A stretch of 64,000 bases of DNA from an uncultured Prevotella sp. (GCA_905234265.1 CAJOHJ010000004.1:387113-451112), one strand, 5' to 3'. Positions 41,995-51,933 are shown, counted from the stretch's first letter. Numbers and translations are program-made. The notes: a model not told the origin generated them from the sequence alone.

Positions 41995-42711
41995 TTATTT
42001 CAGCCACGACTCGGCCTTAATGTTCATGAGAGCTTTCAAAATCTCAAGGTCTTCAACGGTAGTCACCTTGATGTTCTTCTCCGAGCCAGGCACGATGTGC
42101 ATTTCCCTGCCGCCAAGGTCGGCCATCAGCGTGCAGGAGGCAACACTGTTGGTGATGCCGCGGACTTTGGCTTCCTCGTGGGCGGCAATGATGTTGCCAA
42201 GGCGGAAAGTCTGGGGCGTCTGGGTGCGGATGAGCTTGTCGCGCGGAATGCTGGTGGACGAGGAGAAGCCGTCGTCGCTCTCAAGGATGGCTTCGCGGCA
42301 CTGGATGCCGGTGATGGCATAGCCGTACTGCTGGCAGATGGCAATGTTGGAGGAAATGATGTCCTGCGAGAGCAGAGGGCGCACGGCGTCGTGGACAAGC
42401 ACAAGGTCGTCGTCGCGGCAGCCGGCGTCGCGAAGCCCGTAGATGCCGTTGCGGATGGACTCCTGACCGTTCTGGCCGCCGGGGAATATCCAGCGGAGCT
42501 TGTCGATGGAGAACTGGTTGGCATACGACTGCAAGACCGTCTCCCAGCCGCCAAGGCACACAACGGCTATGCCGTTTATGTCGGGGTGACGCTGGAAGGC
42601 CATCATCGTGTGTATGATGATCGGACAGTTGTCCACATGCATGAACTGCTTCGGTATGTCCTGTCCCATGCGGTTGCCGGAGCCGCCGGCGATTATCAGT
42701 GCGTAGTTCAT
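41995..42711 (-). CDS. IspD/TarI-family cytidylyltransferase
   Basis: A 238-residue enzyme that joins CMP to a polyol phosphate. The family signature ALIIAGGSGNRMGQDIPKQF is complete, with HDAVRPLLSQDII and IRTQTPQTFRLGNI (arginine and threonine contacts) and KVTTVEDLEIL at the end. IspD makes CDP-methylerythritol for isoprenoids; TarI makes CDP-ribitol for surface polymers. Being grouped with LicD and an epimerase, and not with other isoprenoid genes, a TarI-like donor role seems more likely, though I cannot exclude that it is the cell's IspD. It lies between metG (16 bases upstream) and the epimerase. Confidence 0.78.
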   Translation of the reverse strand: MNYALIIAGGSGNRMGQDIPKQFMHVDNCPIIIHTMMAFQRHPDINGIAVVCLGGWETVLQSYANQFSIDKLRWIFPGGQNGQESIRNGIYGLRDAGCRDDDLVLVHDAVRPLLSQDIISSNIAICQQYGYAITGIQCREAILESDDGFSSSTSIPRDKLIRTQTPQTFRLGNIIAAHEEAKVRGITNSVASCTLMADLGGREMHIVPGSEKNIKVTTVEDLEILKALMNIKAESWLK

Positions 42712-42727
42712 AAGCTCACTTCATAGT

Positions 42728-44836
42728 TCAGCCAACCTGGCTGCCGGGCCTTACATCCTTGGTGGTGGTGACTACGCTGAGCGACTCGTCGAAGTCGACG
42801 GCGGAGAGAATCATTCCCTGGCTCTCGATGCCCATCATCTTGCGTGGCTCGAAGTTGGCAACGAAGAGGATGTTCTTGCCGACGAGTGCCGAGGGGTCGT
42901 CGTAGAAGGCGGCAATGCCGGAACAGATGGTGCGGGTCTGGCCGGAGCCGTCGTCGATGAGGAACTGCAGCAGCTTCTTCGACTTCGGCACACGCTCGCA
43001 GGCCAGAACGCGGCCCACGCGGATGTCAAGCTTCTCAAAGTCGTCGAAAGAGACGTTCTCCTTCACGGGAGCGGCCTTGTACTGGGCGGCTTCGTTGGCT
43101 TTCTTGGTGGCTTCAAGCTTGTCGAGCTGCTTCTGGATGACGTCGTCGTCGATTTTCTCGAACAGCAGCGACGGCTCGCCAAGCTGGTGGCCGGCCTTCA
43201 GCAGGTCGGTGGAGCCAAGCTGCTCCCACTCGAAGCTGTCGAGGCGGAGCATGTCGCGCAGCTTGCGGCTGGAGAACGGCAGGAACGGCTCGAAGGCTAT
43301 GGCAAGGTTGGCCGTCAGCTGCAGGCAGATGTTGAGGATGGTCTCGCAGCGCTTCGGGTCCTCCTTCCACACTTTCCATGGCTCGCATTCGGTGATGTAG
43401 CGGTTGCCGATGCGTGCCAGGTTCATGGCCTCGAACTGCGCGTCGCGGAACTTGAACTGGTCGAGCAGGGCTTCCACTTTCTGCTTCACGTCAGTGAACT
43501 CGGCGAGGGCGGCCTTGTCGACGGCCTGAAACTCGCCGCAGGCGGGAACAACGCCGTTCCAGTATTTCTTGGTGAGCTGCAGGGCGCGGTTGACGAAGTT
43601 GCCGTAGACGGCCACCAGCTCGTTGTTATTGCGGTCCTGGAAGTCGCGCCACGTGAAATTGTTATCCTTCGTCTCAGGGGCATTGGCTGTCAGCACGTAG
43701 CGAAGCACATCCTGCTTGCCCGGCATGTCGGCGAGATACTCATGGAGCCAGACGGCCCAGTTGCGCGACGTAGAAATCTTGTCGTTCTCAAGGTTCAGGA
43801 ATTCGTTGGCAGGAACGTTGTCGGGCATGATGTAAGCCCTGTTCGTTTCCCCATTGGCGGGATGAATGGCGTTTGCTTCGTTCCACGCCTTCATCATTAC
43901 GGGGAAGATGATGCAGTGGAACACGATGTTGTCCTTGCCGATGAAGTGGACCAGGCGCGTGTCCTCGTCCTGCCACCACTGGCGCCAGTCGCCCCAGCGC
44001 TCTGGCTCCTTGGCGCAGAGCTCTACGGTGTTAGAGACATAGCCGATGGGGGCGTCGAACCACACATACAGCACTTTTCCATCAGCACCCTCGACAGGCA
44101 CTGGAATGCCCCAGTCGAGGTCGCGCGTCATGGCTCGCGGCTGCAAGTCCATGTCGAGCCACGACTTGCACTGGCCGTAGACATTCGGGCGCCATTCCTT
44201 ATGCTCTTCGAGTATCCACTGCTTCAGCCACTCCTGGTATTTGTCAAGAGGCAGATACCAGTTCTTCGTCTTGCGAAGCACGGGCGTGGAGCCGCTGATG
44301 GTAGACTTCGGGTTTATCAGTTCCGTCGGCGAAAGGTCACGGCCGCACTTCTCGCACTGGTCGCCGTAGGCGCTTTCGTTGTGGCAGTGGGGGCATTCGC
44401 CGGTTACGTAGCGGTCGGCAAGGAACTGCTTGGCCTCTTCGTCGTAGAGCTGCTCGGTGGTTTCTTCCACCAGCTTGCCTTCGTCGTAGAGCTTGCGGAA
44501 CCACTCGGCGGCAAACTTATGGTGTGTGTCCGACGTCGTGCGGCTGTAGATGTCGAAGGAAATGCCGAACTCCTCGAACGAGTCTTTTATCATTTTGTGG
44601 TAGCGGTCGACGACGTCTTGCGGCGTAATGCCTTCCTTGCGGGCGCGGACGGTGATGGGGACGCCATGCTCGTCGCTGCCGCCGATGAACAGTACGTCGT
44701 CGCCTTTCAGCCTAAGATAGCGGACGTAAATGTCGGCAGGGATGTAGACGCCTGCCAGATGCCCGATGTGGACACCGCCATTGGCATAGGGCAATGCCGA
44801 TGTCACGGTTGTTCTCTTGAATTTCTTTTCTGCCAT
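42728..44836 (-). CDS. metG: Methionyl-tRNA synthetase with C-terminal tRNA-binding domain
   Basis: A 702-residue class I synthetase charging tRNA-Met. Start at ATG 44836 ([20 protein letters not shown]); the frame continues upstream to 44905 but with no family match. HIGH-type motif: [11 protein letters not shown] zinc knuckle [18 protein letters not shown] has four cysteines. The KMSKS loop reads KISTSRN, a common MetG variant. The C-terminal EMAP-II-like domain (about 600-702, [20 protein letters not shown]) binds tRNA and dimerises. The two genes downstream on the strand belong to surface-glycan metabolism, so co-transcription is partly incidental. Confidence 0.94.
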   Translation of the reverse strand: MAEKKFKRTTVTSALPYANGGVHIGHLAGVYIPADIYVRYLRLKGDDVLFIGGSDEHGVPITVRARKEGITPQDVVDRYHKMIKDSFEEFGISFDIYSRTTSDTHHKFAAEWFRKLYDEGKLVEETTEQLYDEEAKQFLADRYVTGECPHCHNESAYGDQCEKCGRDLSPTELINPKSTISGSTPVLRKTKNWYLPLDKYQEWLKQWILEEHKEWRPNVYGQCKSWLDMDLQPRAMTRDLDWGIPVPVEGADGKVLYVWFDAPIGYVSNTVELCAKEPERWGDWRQWWQDEDTRLVHFIGKDNIVFHCIIFPVMMKAWNEANAIHPANGETNRAYIMPDNVPANEFLNLENDKISTSRNWAVWLHEYLADMPGKQDVLRYVLTANAPETKDNNFTWRDFQDRNNNELVAVYGNFVNRALQLTKKYWNGVVPACGEFQAVDKAALAEFTDVKQKVEALLDQFKFRDAQFEAMNLARIGNRYITECEPWKVWKEDPKRCETILNICLQLTANLAIAFEPFLPFSSRKLRDMLRLDSFEWEQLGSTDLLKAGHQLGEPSLLFEKIDDDVIQKQLDKLEATKKANEAAQYKAAPVKENVSFDDFEKLDIRVGRVLACERVPKSKKLLQFLIDDGSGQTRTICSGIAAFYDDPSALVGKNILFVANFEPRKMMGIESQGMILSAVDFDESLSVVTTTKDVRPGSQVG

Positions 44837-45073
44837 TATCTGTAAAAGTATTGTGATTGCTGGTGTAAGTTTTGTCTTTACTTTTGTAAGTAAGGTGATT
44901 TGCATGCAAAATTACGAAAAACGCCGCGTTTAGAGGCATTTTTGTCAAACAAAATAAAAAAGAATAACACTTATTTTTATTTTTAAGAACTTTTACGACA
45001 CGAAACTTGCTGCTTTCAGACTATTATTTGTAATTTCGCATCGGGTTAGACCAAACAAATACTTATTAGCCTG

Positions 45074-46636
45074 ATGAACCATAGACTGAAAACCATATTT
45101 TTCCTTTTCTTGCTATGTCTTGCCGCCTGGGGCGACAATCTCGGATATACCAAGTTCACTCCGCTGCGCATAGGACTGGATTTGGACTATGCACCGCTGG
45201 AATACGTCGACAAGGACGGACTTCCGCAGGGACTGGACGTTGACCTTACGCAGGAGCTGATGAAGCGCCTCGACGTGCCGTACACTTACAGTCCCAACAA
45301 CTGGGAAAACATCTCCGGCGACGTCATTAACGGCCGTGTAGACCTTGCAATGATGGTATATTCGCCATACAGAAGGAACCTGGTGAACTACTCGCGGGCG
45401 GTTTTCAGGCTGTATTATCAGGCTGTCTACAGGGTAAATGAAATCGGCGAGCAGTTTGACATGCGACACATGGAGGGAAAGAACATTGCCTACATGTCGA
45501 GCCGCCCGATTACGGACACGCTGAGCCGCGCAGGTGCCGTGCTGCACGTGGTGCGAGACCTGCCGAAGGCTCTCAGGGACTTGTCGTCGGGAAAGTACGA
45601 CGCCGTCATCTGCTTCCGCTATCAGGCCCGCTATCACATTAAGGAGCAGGGCCTGGAGAACCTCATTGCCGAAGACCTTACGCTGACGCCGCGCGAATAC
45701 TGCTATGTCAGCAAGAACCAGCAGCTGATAAATGCCATCAACCGCGAGCTGGACCTCATGGAAAAGGACGGCGTCATCGACGAAGTGTATGGCGACTACA
45801 TTTCTCAGCTTGGCACATTCTCGGTGCCGAAGTGGATTTGGTACATGCTGGGCATTGTGCTGGTGCTGTTCCTTGCTATCACCGTGGTGCTGCAGCTGGT
45901 ACATGCCAAACAGCTGCGCCACGAGATGCTGCGCGCGCAGAGGTCGGAGCGTCTGAAGACGGTGTTCCTGGCAAACGTCAGCCATGCGCTGCGTACGCCG
46001 CTGAACGCCATCATAGGCTTCAGCGACATGCTGAGCAGCATGGACATGTCGATGCTCTCGCCAGAGGATCAGCAGCAGATGCTGGGCATGATAAACTCCA
46101 ACGGCAAGCAGCTGCTGTACTTCATCAACGAGCTGCTGCAGCTGTCGGACATTGAGGGCGGCGGCTTGCAGTTCCAGCGCATCGACACTGACATTCAGGC
46201 GTCGATGGAGGGCTTCAGGCTGGAGTTGCAGCCGCAGGTGGCCGAAGGCGTGGAGGTGAAGATAGAGTCGCCTCACAAGTCGTGCATAGCCACTCTGGAC
46301 CCGAACCTGATGCGCATTGTGGTAATGCACATGCTTACCAATGCCGCCAAGCACACGCAGCAGGGCAGCATCACCATATTCTACGAAAAAAGGAAGGAAG
46401 GCCTTTACATAGCCGTCACCGACACTGGCGAGGGTATACCTGACGAACTGAAGGAAAACATCTTCACCCTGCTGAACGACAAGAACACCTTCGTGCAGGA
46501 AGAGACCCCTGGCCTGGGACTGTCAATCTGCAAGGCTATAGTGGATGCCGCCAACGGCAAGATAGGCGTGGAGAGCAAGCATGGCGAAGGCTCTACCTTC
46601 TGGCACTCCATTCCCGTAAAAGTCCAAGTGGATTAG
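45074..46636 (+). CDS. Sensor histidine kinase with a solute-binding (SBP_bac_3) input domain
   Basis: A 520-residue membrane sensor. Signal peptide (1-20), then a family-3 periplasmic solute-binding domain (about 30-245: LRIGLDLDYAPLEYVDKDGLPQGLDVDLTQEL), a membrane helix (253-275), then a HisKA domain with the H-box NVSHALRTPLNAIIG (H304) and an ATPase domain (N-box MLTNAAKHT, G1 DTGEGIPDEL, G2 GLGLSICKAI). The residue after the phospho-acceptor histidine is Ala305; most kinases have E or D there, which helps catalysis. Amino acids are the usual ligands of such input domains. The stop is 26 bases from the end of the convergent response regulator gene. Confidence 0.88.
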   Translation: MNHRLKTIFFLFLLCLAAWGDNLGYTKFTPLRIGLDLDYAPLEYVDKDGLPQGLDVDLTQELMKRLDVPYTYSPNNWENISGDVINGRVDLAMMVYSPYRRNLVNYSRAVFRLYYQAVYRVNEIGEQFDMRHMEGKNIAYMSSRPITDTLSRAGAVLHVVRDLPKALRDLSSGKYDAVICFRYQARYHIKEQGLENLIAEDLTLTPREYCYVSKNQQLINAINRELDLMEKDGVIDEVYGDYISQLGTFSVPKWIWYMLGIVLVLFLAITVVLQLVHAKQLRHEMLRAQRSERLKTVFLANVSHALRTPLNAIIGFSDMLSSMDMSMLSPEDQQQMLGMINSNGKQLLYFINELLQLSDIEGGGLQFQRIDTDIQASMEGFRLELQPQVAEGVEVKIESPHKSCIATLDPNLMRIVVMHMLTNAAKHTQQGSITIFYEKRKEGLYIAVTDTGEGIPDELKENIFTLLNDKNTFVQEETPGLGLSICKAIVDAANGKIGVESKHGEGSTFWHSIPVKVQVD

Positions 46637-46662
46637 CCTGTTGGAGATGAGTGGAAAGAGGC

Positions 46663-47013
46663 TTACAGATGCTTGGCGATTGTTTCCAGGCACTGTGTGG
46701 CATTGATGGGCTTTGTGAGGAAGTCGTCGCATCCGGCGGCGATGGCCGTCTGGCGGTCGGTGTCGAAGGCATTGGCCGTCAGTGCAATGACTGGCAGGGT
46801 GGGCATCTGCGCTTTTATCTGGCGCGTAGCCTCAAGTCCGTCCATCACCGGCATCTTGATGTCCATAAGCACCAGGTCGGGAGATTCCGTAAGGGCTTTC
46901 TCAATGGCTTCCTGGCCATTGACGGCCCGCAAAAACTCGTAGTTCTGCTTCAGAATGTAAGTCATGAGCATGTAGTTGCTGTCGTTGTCCTCTGCTACAA
47001 GAATCTTTTTCAT
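46663..47013 (-). CDS. Single-domain response regulator (CheY-like)
   Basis: A 116-residue receiver domain with no output domain. The phospho-acceptor is D51 (LVLMDIKMP), with acidic residues E8-D9 in VAEDNDSNY, T79 and K101 completing the site. Receivers of this subtype (AEDNDSN, MPVMDGLEATRQI, ALTANAF) are the ones found in hybrid phosphorelays. It is convergent with the kinase, tail to tail, which suggests pairing but not co-transcription. It could pass phosphate to another protein or act as a sink. Confidence 0.87.
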   Translation of the reverse strand: MKKILVAEDNDSNYMLMTYILKQNYEFLRAVNGQEAIEKALTESPDLVLMDIKMPVMDGLEATRQIKAQMPTLPVIALTANAFDTDRQTAIAAGCDDFLTKPINATQCLETIAKHL

Positions 47014-47078
47014 AATGCTTTTGTCTTTGTTTTATAAATTATTATATGTACAAAAGTAAGTCTTTTTTCTCAAAATCC

Positions 47079-47109
47079 TTGTCAGTGCTGAACTTTTTAA
47101 CTAATTTTG
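47079..47109 (+). promoter_or_regulatory. Promoter of the GH51 gene
   Basis: TTG (47079-47081), a 20-base spacer and TAATTTTG (47102-47109) match the Bacteroidota pattern, with the start codon 38 bases further on. Confidence 0.65.
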
Positions 47110-47147
47110 TACCAAGAACAGTAAAAACCTCAAAACCGCAACTACCT

Positions 47148-49160
47148 ATGAACAAGAAACTTTTTGCAAGCCTGTTGGCAGGCGCGCTGGCCGTGACTGC
47201 CGTAGGACAGAACGTGCTGAACGTGAACACCAGGAAGCTGGGGGCTCCCATACAGCCTACGATGTATGGAATATTCTTTGAAGACATCAACTACGCTGCC
47301 GACGGCGGACTCTACGGTGAGCTGGTGAAGAACCGCTCGTTCGAGTTCCCTCAGCACTTGATGGGCTGGCAGGCCTTCGGATGCATTGACGTGAAGGACG
47401 ACGGCCCATTCAGCCGCTGCCCACACTATGTGGAGCTTAGCTCGCCGGGACATAAGGACCGCCGCACGGGACTCACCAACGAGGGCTTCTTCGGCATCGG
47501 CGTGAAGAAGGATGCTACCTACCGCTTCTCTGTCTGGGCGAAGGCATCGAAGGGAAAGGGAGCCATCCGCGTGCAGCTCATCGACGAGAACACCATGCGC
47601 GAGCGGCAGGCTTTTGCCGAGGAGACGGTGGAGATAACATCGACGGAGTGGAAGAAATATACTGCCGTGCTGAAGTCGACGCAGACCATGAAGCATGCTA
47701 AGCTGCGCATATTCCTGAAGGGTGAGAACTCTGTAGACCTGGAACACATCTCGCTGTTCCCCACCGACACCTATAAGAACCGCGAGAACGGCATGCGCCG
47801 CGACCTTGCGCAGGCTCTGGAAGACCTGCATCCGGGCATCTTCCGCTTCCCCGGCGGATGCATCGTGGAAGGCACCGACCTGGACACGCGCTACCAGTGG
47901 AAAAACAGCGTAGGCCCGGTGGAGAACCGTCCGCTGAACCAGAACCGCTGGGAACACACCTTCGACTATCGCTACTTCCCCGACTACTATCAGTCGTACG
48001 GACTGGGCTTCTTCGAGTTCTTCCAGCTCAGCGAGGACATCGGCGCCGAGCCGCTGCCAATCATGAACGTGGGCATGGCATGCCAGTATCAGAACTGGGA
48101 GAAGGAGTCGGCCCACGTGGCTGTCGGCGACCTGCAGCAGTACATCGACGACTGCCTTGACTTGATAGAGTTTGCCAACGGCCCTGCCGACTCGAAGTGG
48201 GGCAAGGTGCGCGCCGACATGGGCCACACGGAGCCTTTCCGCCTGAAGTATATCGGCGTGGGCAACGAGCAGTGGGGTCCCTTCTACTACGAGCGCCTGG
48301 AGCCTTTCGTGAAGGCCATCCGCGCAAAGTATCCCAACATAAAGATTGTAGGCTCCAGCGGCCCCGTGCCTGAGGATGTGCCTAACGACACATACAAGTT
48401 TGCCGAGGGATGGAAGGCTATGACGCGCCTAAAGGCCGACCTCGTGGACGAACACTACTATCGCGACGAGCAGTGGTTCCTCAGCCACGGCCTGCGCTAC
48501 GACAGCTACGACCGCAAAGGCCCCAAGGTGTTTGCCGGCGAGTATGCCTGCCACGGAAAGGGAAAGAAGTGGAACCACTACGAGGCTGCCATTCTGGAAG
48601 CAGCATTCATGACTGGCTTTGAGCGCAATGCCGACATTGTGCACATGACTACACCGGCTCCGCTGTTTGCCCACGTCGACGGATGGCAGTGGCGCCCAGA
48701 CCAGATATGGTACGACCAGACGCAGATGTTCAAGACCGTCAGCTATTATGTGCAGCAGATGTATGCCACCAATGCCGGCACCAACGTGCTGCCGCTGACC
48801 ATGCCTACGACTGAGGGCGGCAAGACGGTCAACAAGCCTGTTGCCAACCAGGAAGGCCAGAACGGACTCTTCGCATCGGCAGCCTTCGACCAGGCCAGCG
48901 GCGAGGTAATCGTCAAGGTGGCCAACACGTCGCAGACGGAGCAGCCCCTGCAGCTGAACATACAGAACATGACCGGAGCCACCGAGGCCACCACGCTGAC
49001 GCTCAGCCACCGCGGCATGAACGACGAGAACAGCATTGCCCGCCCGGAGCTTATCACTCCCAAGGCAGGCACCGTGGCTGCTACCTCGGAGAAGAAGCAG
49101 GTAACCATCAGCGACCAGCTGCCGCCGATGTCGTTCCGCATCTACAGGGTTAAGAAATAA
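47148..49160 (+). CDS. Exported alpha-L-arabinofuranosidase (GH51)
   Basis: A 670-residue enzyme that removes arabinofuranose from arabinan or arabinoxylan side chains. ATG 47148 gives a signal peptide (MNKKLFASLLAGALAVTAVG); the frame is open further upstream but crosses the promoter. The GH51 start NVNTRKLGAPIQPTMYGIFFEDINYAADGG is followed by a carbohydrate-binding-like insertion (about 90-215). The barrel has FPGGCIVEGTDLDTRYQWK, the acid/base glutamate in GVGNEQWGPFYYERL and the nucleophile in VFAGEYACHGKGK. The C-terminal beta domain ends SFRIYRVKK. It is a single gene with its own promoter and two hairpins after it. Confidence 0.92.
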   Translation: MNKKLFASLLAGALAVTAVGQNVLNVNTRKLGAPIQPTMYGIFFEDINYAADGGLYGELVKNRSFEFPQHLMGWQAFGCIDVKDDGPFSRCPHYVELSSPGHKDRRTGLTNEGFFGIGVKKDATYRFSVWAKASKGKGAIRVQLIDENTMRERQAFAEETVEITSTEWKKYTAVLKSTQTMKHAKLRIFLKGENSVDLEHISLFPTDTYKNRENGMRRDLAQALEDLHPGIFRFPGGCIVEGTDLDTRYQWKNSVGPVENRPLNQNRWEHTFDYRYFPDYYQSYGLGFFEFFQLSEDIGAEPLPIMNVGMACQYQNWEKESAHVAVGDLQQYIDDCLDLIEFANGPADSKWGKVRADMGHTEPFRLKYIGVGNEQWGPFYYERLEPFVKAIRAKYPNIKIVGSSGPVPEDVPNDTYKFAEGWKAMTRLKADLVDEHYYRDEQWFLSHGLRYDSYDRKGPKVFAGEYACHGKGKKWNHYEAAILEAAFMTGFERNADIVHMTTPAPLFAHVDGWQWRPDQIWYDQTQMFKTVSYYVQQMYATNAGTNVLPLTMPTTEGGKTVNKPVANQEGQNGLFASAAFDQASGEVIVKVANTSQTEQPLQLNIQNMTGATEATTLTLSHRGMNDENSIARPELITPKAGTVAATSEKKQVTISDQLPPMSFRIYRVKK

Positions 49161-49226
49161 TGTTTCTTACGGCCATTGCGCCACGGCAGTGACCATGTAA
49201 GCTGATTAAGTCGTTGACTTACGAAA

Positions 49227-49264
49227 TTATCTCTGTGAGATAAATTTGTATCTCACAGAGATAA
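49227..49264 (+). terminator. 16-bp perfect hairpin (palindrome family, locus 5)
   Basis: TTATCTCTGTGAGATA (49227-49242), loop AATTTG, TATCTCACAGAGATAA (49249-49264), then ATATTTTGG. The stem is the longest perfect copy of the CAGAGATAA family in the window and lies 66 bases past the GH51 stop. Confidence 0.65.
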
Positions 49265-49329
49265 ATATTTTGGTGTTGCTTTCTCCAGCTCGAAGAGTGA
49301 TATTGAGTTTTTGAAAACACTCCAAAAAA

Positions 49330-49361
49330 CAGGGGCGTACCGTTGATTTGGTACGCCCCTG
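49330..49361. terminator. Bidirectional terminator between GH51 and the TPR gene
   Basis: CAGGGGCGTACC and GGTACGCCCCTG form a perfect 12-pair stem with an 8-base loop. The minus strand continues TTTTTTGGAG and the plus strand reaches TTTTTTC after 9 bases. It begins 19 bases past the TPR gene's stop on the minus strand. Confidence 0.8.
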
Positions 49362-49380
49362 TGAGCTATGTTTTTTCAGC

Positions 49381-50814
49381 TTACTTCAGGTCCATCATCT
49401 GCTGTGCAGGCTGGTAGCCTGGGTTGATTTCCAGAATCTTGGCAGCAAACTCCTTGGCCTTCGGCAGGCTCTTCTCGGTGAAGTAGCTGTATGCCATCAG
49501 GTAGTGGTAGCTGGTGGTGAGGAACTGGATGTCGCCCTTTGACTTCTCAGCCTTCGGAGCTATCAGCTCTATGAGTTTCTCATAGTAAGGCTTGGCAAGG
49601 CCCTTCGACTGGTCGGGGTCCATCTGGCTGTTCACGCTGGCGCGCATGTAGGTGGCATACTCCAGCAGGTCGGCATACTTCTCGCCCATCTCGCGGTAAG
49701 CCTGGTCGGCATCCTGCATGGCCTTTTCGCGCACGGCAGGGTCCTCGGTCTTGCCGGCATGTTCCATGTAGAGCTTGCCCAGACGGTCGTGGTTCTTGTA
49801 CGAAGGCTTCTTGTTGTTGGTGATGAAGTGGTGGCGATAGTGGCCGATGGCCTTCGGATAGTCGTTGTTGGCAATGTGGGCATTGAGTATCTGCTCAAGG
49901 ATTTTCTCGTCTTCCATGATGGCGTTCTCGTCTTCTATCTTCAGGGCGCGCTCGTAGTCGGCGATAGCCTCAGGATATTCCTTGACAGCCTCGTGGATAA
50001 GTCCGGCATAGTAGTAGTCGGCATCGGAGAACTTGGCGCTGTCCGTATGGTGGAAGTAGCGGTCGATGTACTGCTTGGCCTTCTCATAGTCCTTCAGCTC
50101 GTAGTTGAACATCATTGCGTAGCGATTGAAGTTGGCATTGCGCGGAGCAATCTTCAGGCCCTGGCCGGCAGCGGCAGCGCCCTCCTTGAAGTGGCCGGTG
50201 AAGAAGCAGGCGCGTCCGAACTCTACCAGATGTCCGCGCTCCAGGCGCTCGACGGGCACTCTTGAATAGTACTTGAAGGCTTCAGCATCGTCGCCGGAGA
50301 GTGACGATATGTGGCCCTTGATGGCGTCGATGTCGATGTCGCTGCGGTGCTGCTTCAGCTCGTCAAGCTTTGCCATGGCTCCCTCGCGGTCGCGCTTGCG
50401 GTAGATGAGTGCATACTTGTAGTAGGCTTCCGGCTCCGTGGGGGCGGCCATGATGGCCTGCTCGTACTGCAGGGCTGCCTCGCCACCGTCGTCGCCCTTG
50501 GCGGCAATGTCGCCCAGCAGGACGTAGGCACCGGCGCTCTTGCGCTTCGAGGCTGTCAGTGCCAGGTCGGCATAGGCGCGGGCATTGGCGGTGTCGCCGG
50601 CCTCATAGAAGGCGCGGCCGAAGGCTACCAGATTGTCGGCATTCTTCTTGTTGGCCTTCAGGAAAGGCTTCATCTGCTTGTCCAAGTCGGCAGGCTTACT
50701 GTTGATGATGTTGCGAACGGCTGCGATGTCGGCCTGTGTGCCGTCCTGAGCCATTGCGGAGGTGCTGATGCCTGTGGCAAGCACCATTGCGAATAGGTAT
50801 TTCATTGTTTTCAT
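49381..50814 (-). CDS. Exported tetratricopeptide-repeat protein
   Basis: A 477-residue protein with a signal peptide (MKYLFAMVLATGISTSAMA, starting at residue 4 of the frame), then tandem TPR units throughout. Examples: NLVAFGRAFYEAGDTANARAYADLAL, AYVLLGDIAAKGDDGGEAALQYEQAI, YYYAGLIHEAVKEYPEAIADYERAL. It probably acts as a periplasmic scaffold. It is the last gene of the ExbB-ExbD-ExbD-TonB-PstS-like row but separated by 150 bases from the PstS-like gene, so whether it shares the transcript is uncertain. Similar TPR proteins accompany this operon in other Bacteroidota. Confidence 0.8.
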   Translation of the reverse strand: MKTMKYLFAMVLATGISTSAMAQDGTQADIAAVRNIINSKPADLDKQMKPFLKANKKNADNLVAFGRAFYEAGDTANARAYADLALTASKRKSAGAYVLLGDIAAKGDDGGEAALQYEQAIMAAPTEPEAYYKYALIYRKRDREGAMAKLDELKQHRSDIDIDAIKGHISSLSGDDAEAFKYYSRVPVERLERGHLVEFGRACFFTGHFKEGAAAAGQGLKIAPRNANFNRYAMMFNYELKDYEKAKQYIDRYFHHTDSAKFSDADYYYAGLIHEAVKEYPEAIADYERALKIEDENAIMEDEKILEQILNAHIANNDYPKAIGHYRHHFITNNKKPSYKNHDRLGKLYMEHAGKTEDPAVREKAMQDADQAYREMGEKYADLLEYATYMRASVNSQMDPDQSKGLAKPYYEKLIELIAPKAEKSKGDIQFLTTSYHYLMAYSYFTEKSLPKAKEFAAKILEINPGYQPAQQMMDLK

Positions 50815-50964
50815 AGTCTTCTTGCTTTTTTATGGTTCTACTTAAAGGTGCCTATGTGTGCTTAACGCTTTTGATGTCTGTATGGAATGTATGTCTTAGG
50901 AAAATGTATTCCGTGGGGTTTTCTTGTTTTTTAGACGTTTGACAGTTGTGGAAAGTTTATTTTT

Positions 50965-51921
50965 TTATTCTTTATTCACAAATATCTGACGCTTGTTCAT
51001 GCCTGCCTGTATCGTCAGCAGCCCTGACTTGTGGATGATGAGCTGCCCCTGCGGAAGGCGGCAGAAGTGGGCGAAGTTCGACGGCAGGCCGCTGCGCGGC
51101 TCGTTGAGCAGCGCATAGATGGTACGCACCAGCGGATAGTCGCCTGTGTAGAGGTAGTACTGGTATGGGCGCCAGCTGTTGCGCACTGTGGCAGAGTCCA
51201 TGCGGCTCACCTTCATGACGGTGATGTTCTTCTTGAAGGTGACGTTGGTGGTGTCGCGGCTGTCGTTGAGCCAGTTGCTGCCGATGATGCCCAGCGAGTT
51301 CTCGTGGTTCTCAACATAGTCTATCACGGCGGCACTGCTGTTGACGGCGCCGACGTTCGTGGCCGTTATCTCCTTGCCGTCGAGCAGGGAGTCGACACAC
51401 CAGCGGACGGTGCTTGACAAAGGATTGTCGAAGACGACGTCTATCTTCCCCAGCCGGGACTGCGGATAGATGTCCTTCCATTGCGAGGCCTCTCCGCGCA
51501 GGATGCGCTGGAAGTCGGCAACGGTGATCAGCGTGTCGCGGTTGCTGTTGTTGACGATGATGGCCAGTCCGTCGTAGGCAATGGGAATGGTGCGCGGCAG
51601 GTAGCGGCGGTCCTTGAGGTTCTTCTTTTCCTTCTCCGTCAGGTCGCGGGTGGAAAAGACAAGCCATGTCTCAAGGTTCATCAGCTTCTTGATGGCTTCT
51701 TGTTCGTTGATGTATTCAGCCTCGATGGTGTCGAGCGGCGCACGGTAGCGGAACACGTCGAGCACCTCGTTCAGGATGGGGCTGAAGCTCTCGTCGGCAG
51801 CAAAGAAGCGCGCTGCTTTCTGGTATGCTTGCTCTTCAGAAGTATTTTTAGGCTTGTTCCCACAAGCGAGGAACAAGCCTAAAAGTAATGTTAATCCAAT
51901 AATGGATGTAGTTCTGTACAT
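50965..51921 (-). CDS. PstS-like substrate-binding lipoprotein
   Basis: A 318-residue exported lipoprotein with a lipobox (LFLAC, cysteine at about residue 20). The fold looks like the phosphate-binding protein PstS: paired lobes with VFSTRDLTEKEK, IPIAYDGLAIIVNNSNRD, FQRILRGEASQWKDIYP and SLGIIGSNWLND. No PstCAB permease genes are nearby. In Bacteroidota this protein type commonly sits in the TonB-ExbBD operon, so it may serve energy transduction or phosphate-linked signalling rather than classic transport; that is inference. It starts 12 bases after the tonB stop. Confidence 0.8.
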   Translation of the reverse strand: MYRTTSIIGLTLLLGLFLACGNKPKNTSEEQAYQKAARFFAADESFSPILNEVLDVFRYRAPLDTIEAEYINEQEAIKKLMNLETWLVFSTRDLTEKEKKNLKDRRYLPRTIPIAYDGLAIIVNNSNRDTLITVADFQRILRGEASQWKDIYPQSRLGKIDVVFDNPLSSTVRWCVDSLLDGKEITATNVGAVNSSAAVIDYVENHENSLGIIGSNWLNDSRDTTNVTFKKNITVMKVSRMDSATVRNSWRPYQYYLYTGDYPLVRTIYALLNEPRSGLPSNFAHFCRLPQGQLIIHKSGLLTIQAGMNKRQIFVNKE

Positions 51922-51933
51922 ATTTTTCAGTAG

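Noticed and set aside
43187-44845. 552-codon plus-strand frame opposite metG
   Set aside because: It lies antisense to methionyl-tRNA synthetase with all its motifs. Its length comes from GC-rich codons that lack stops on the other strand.
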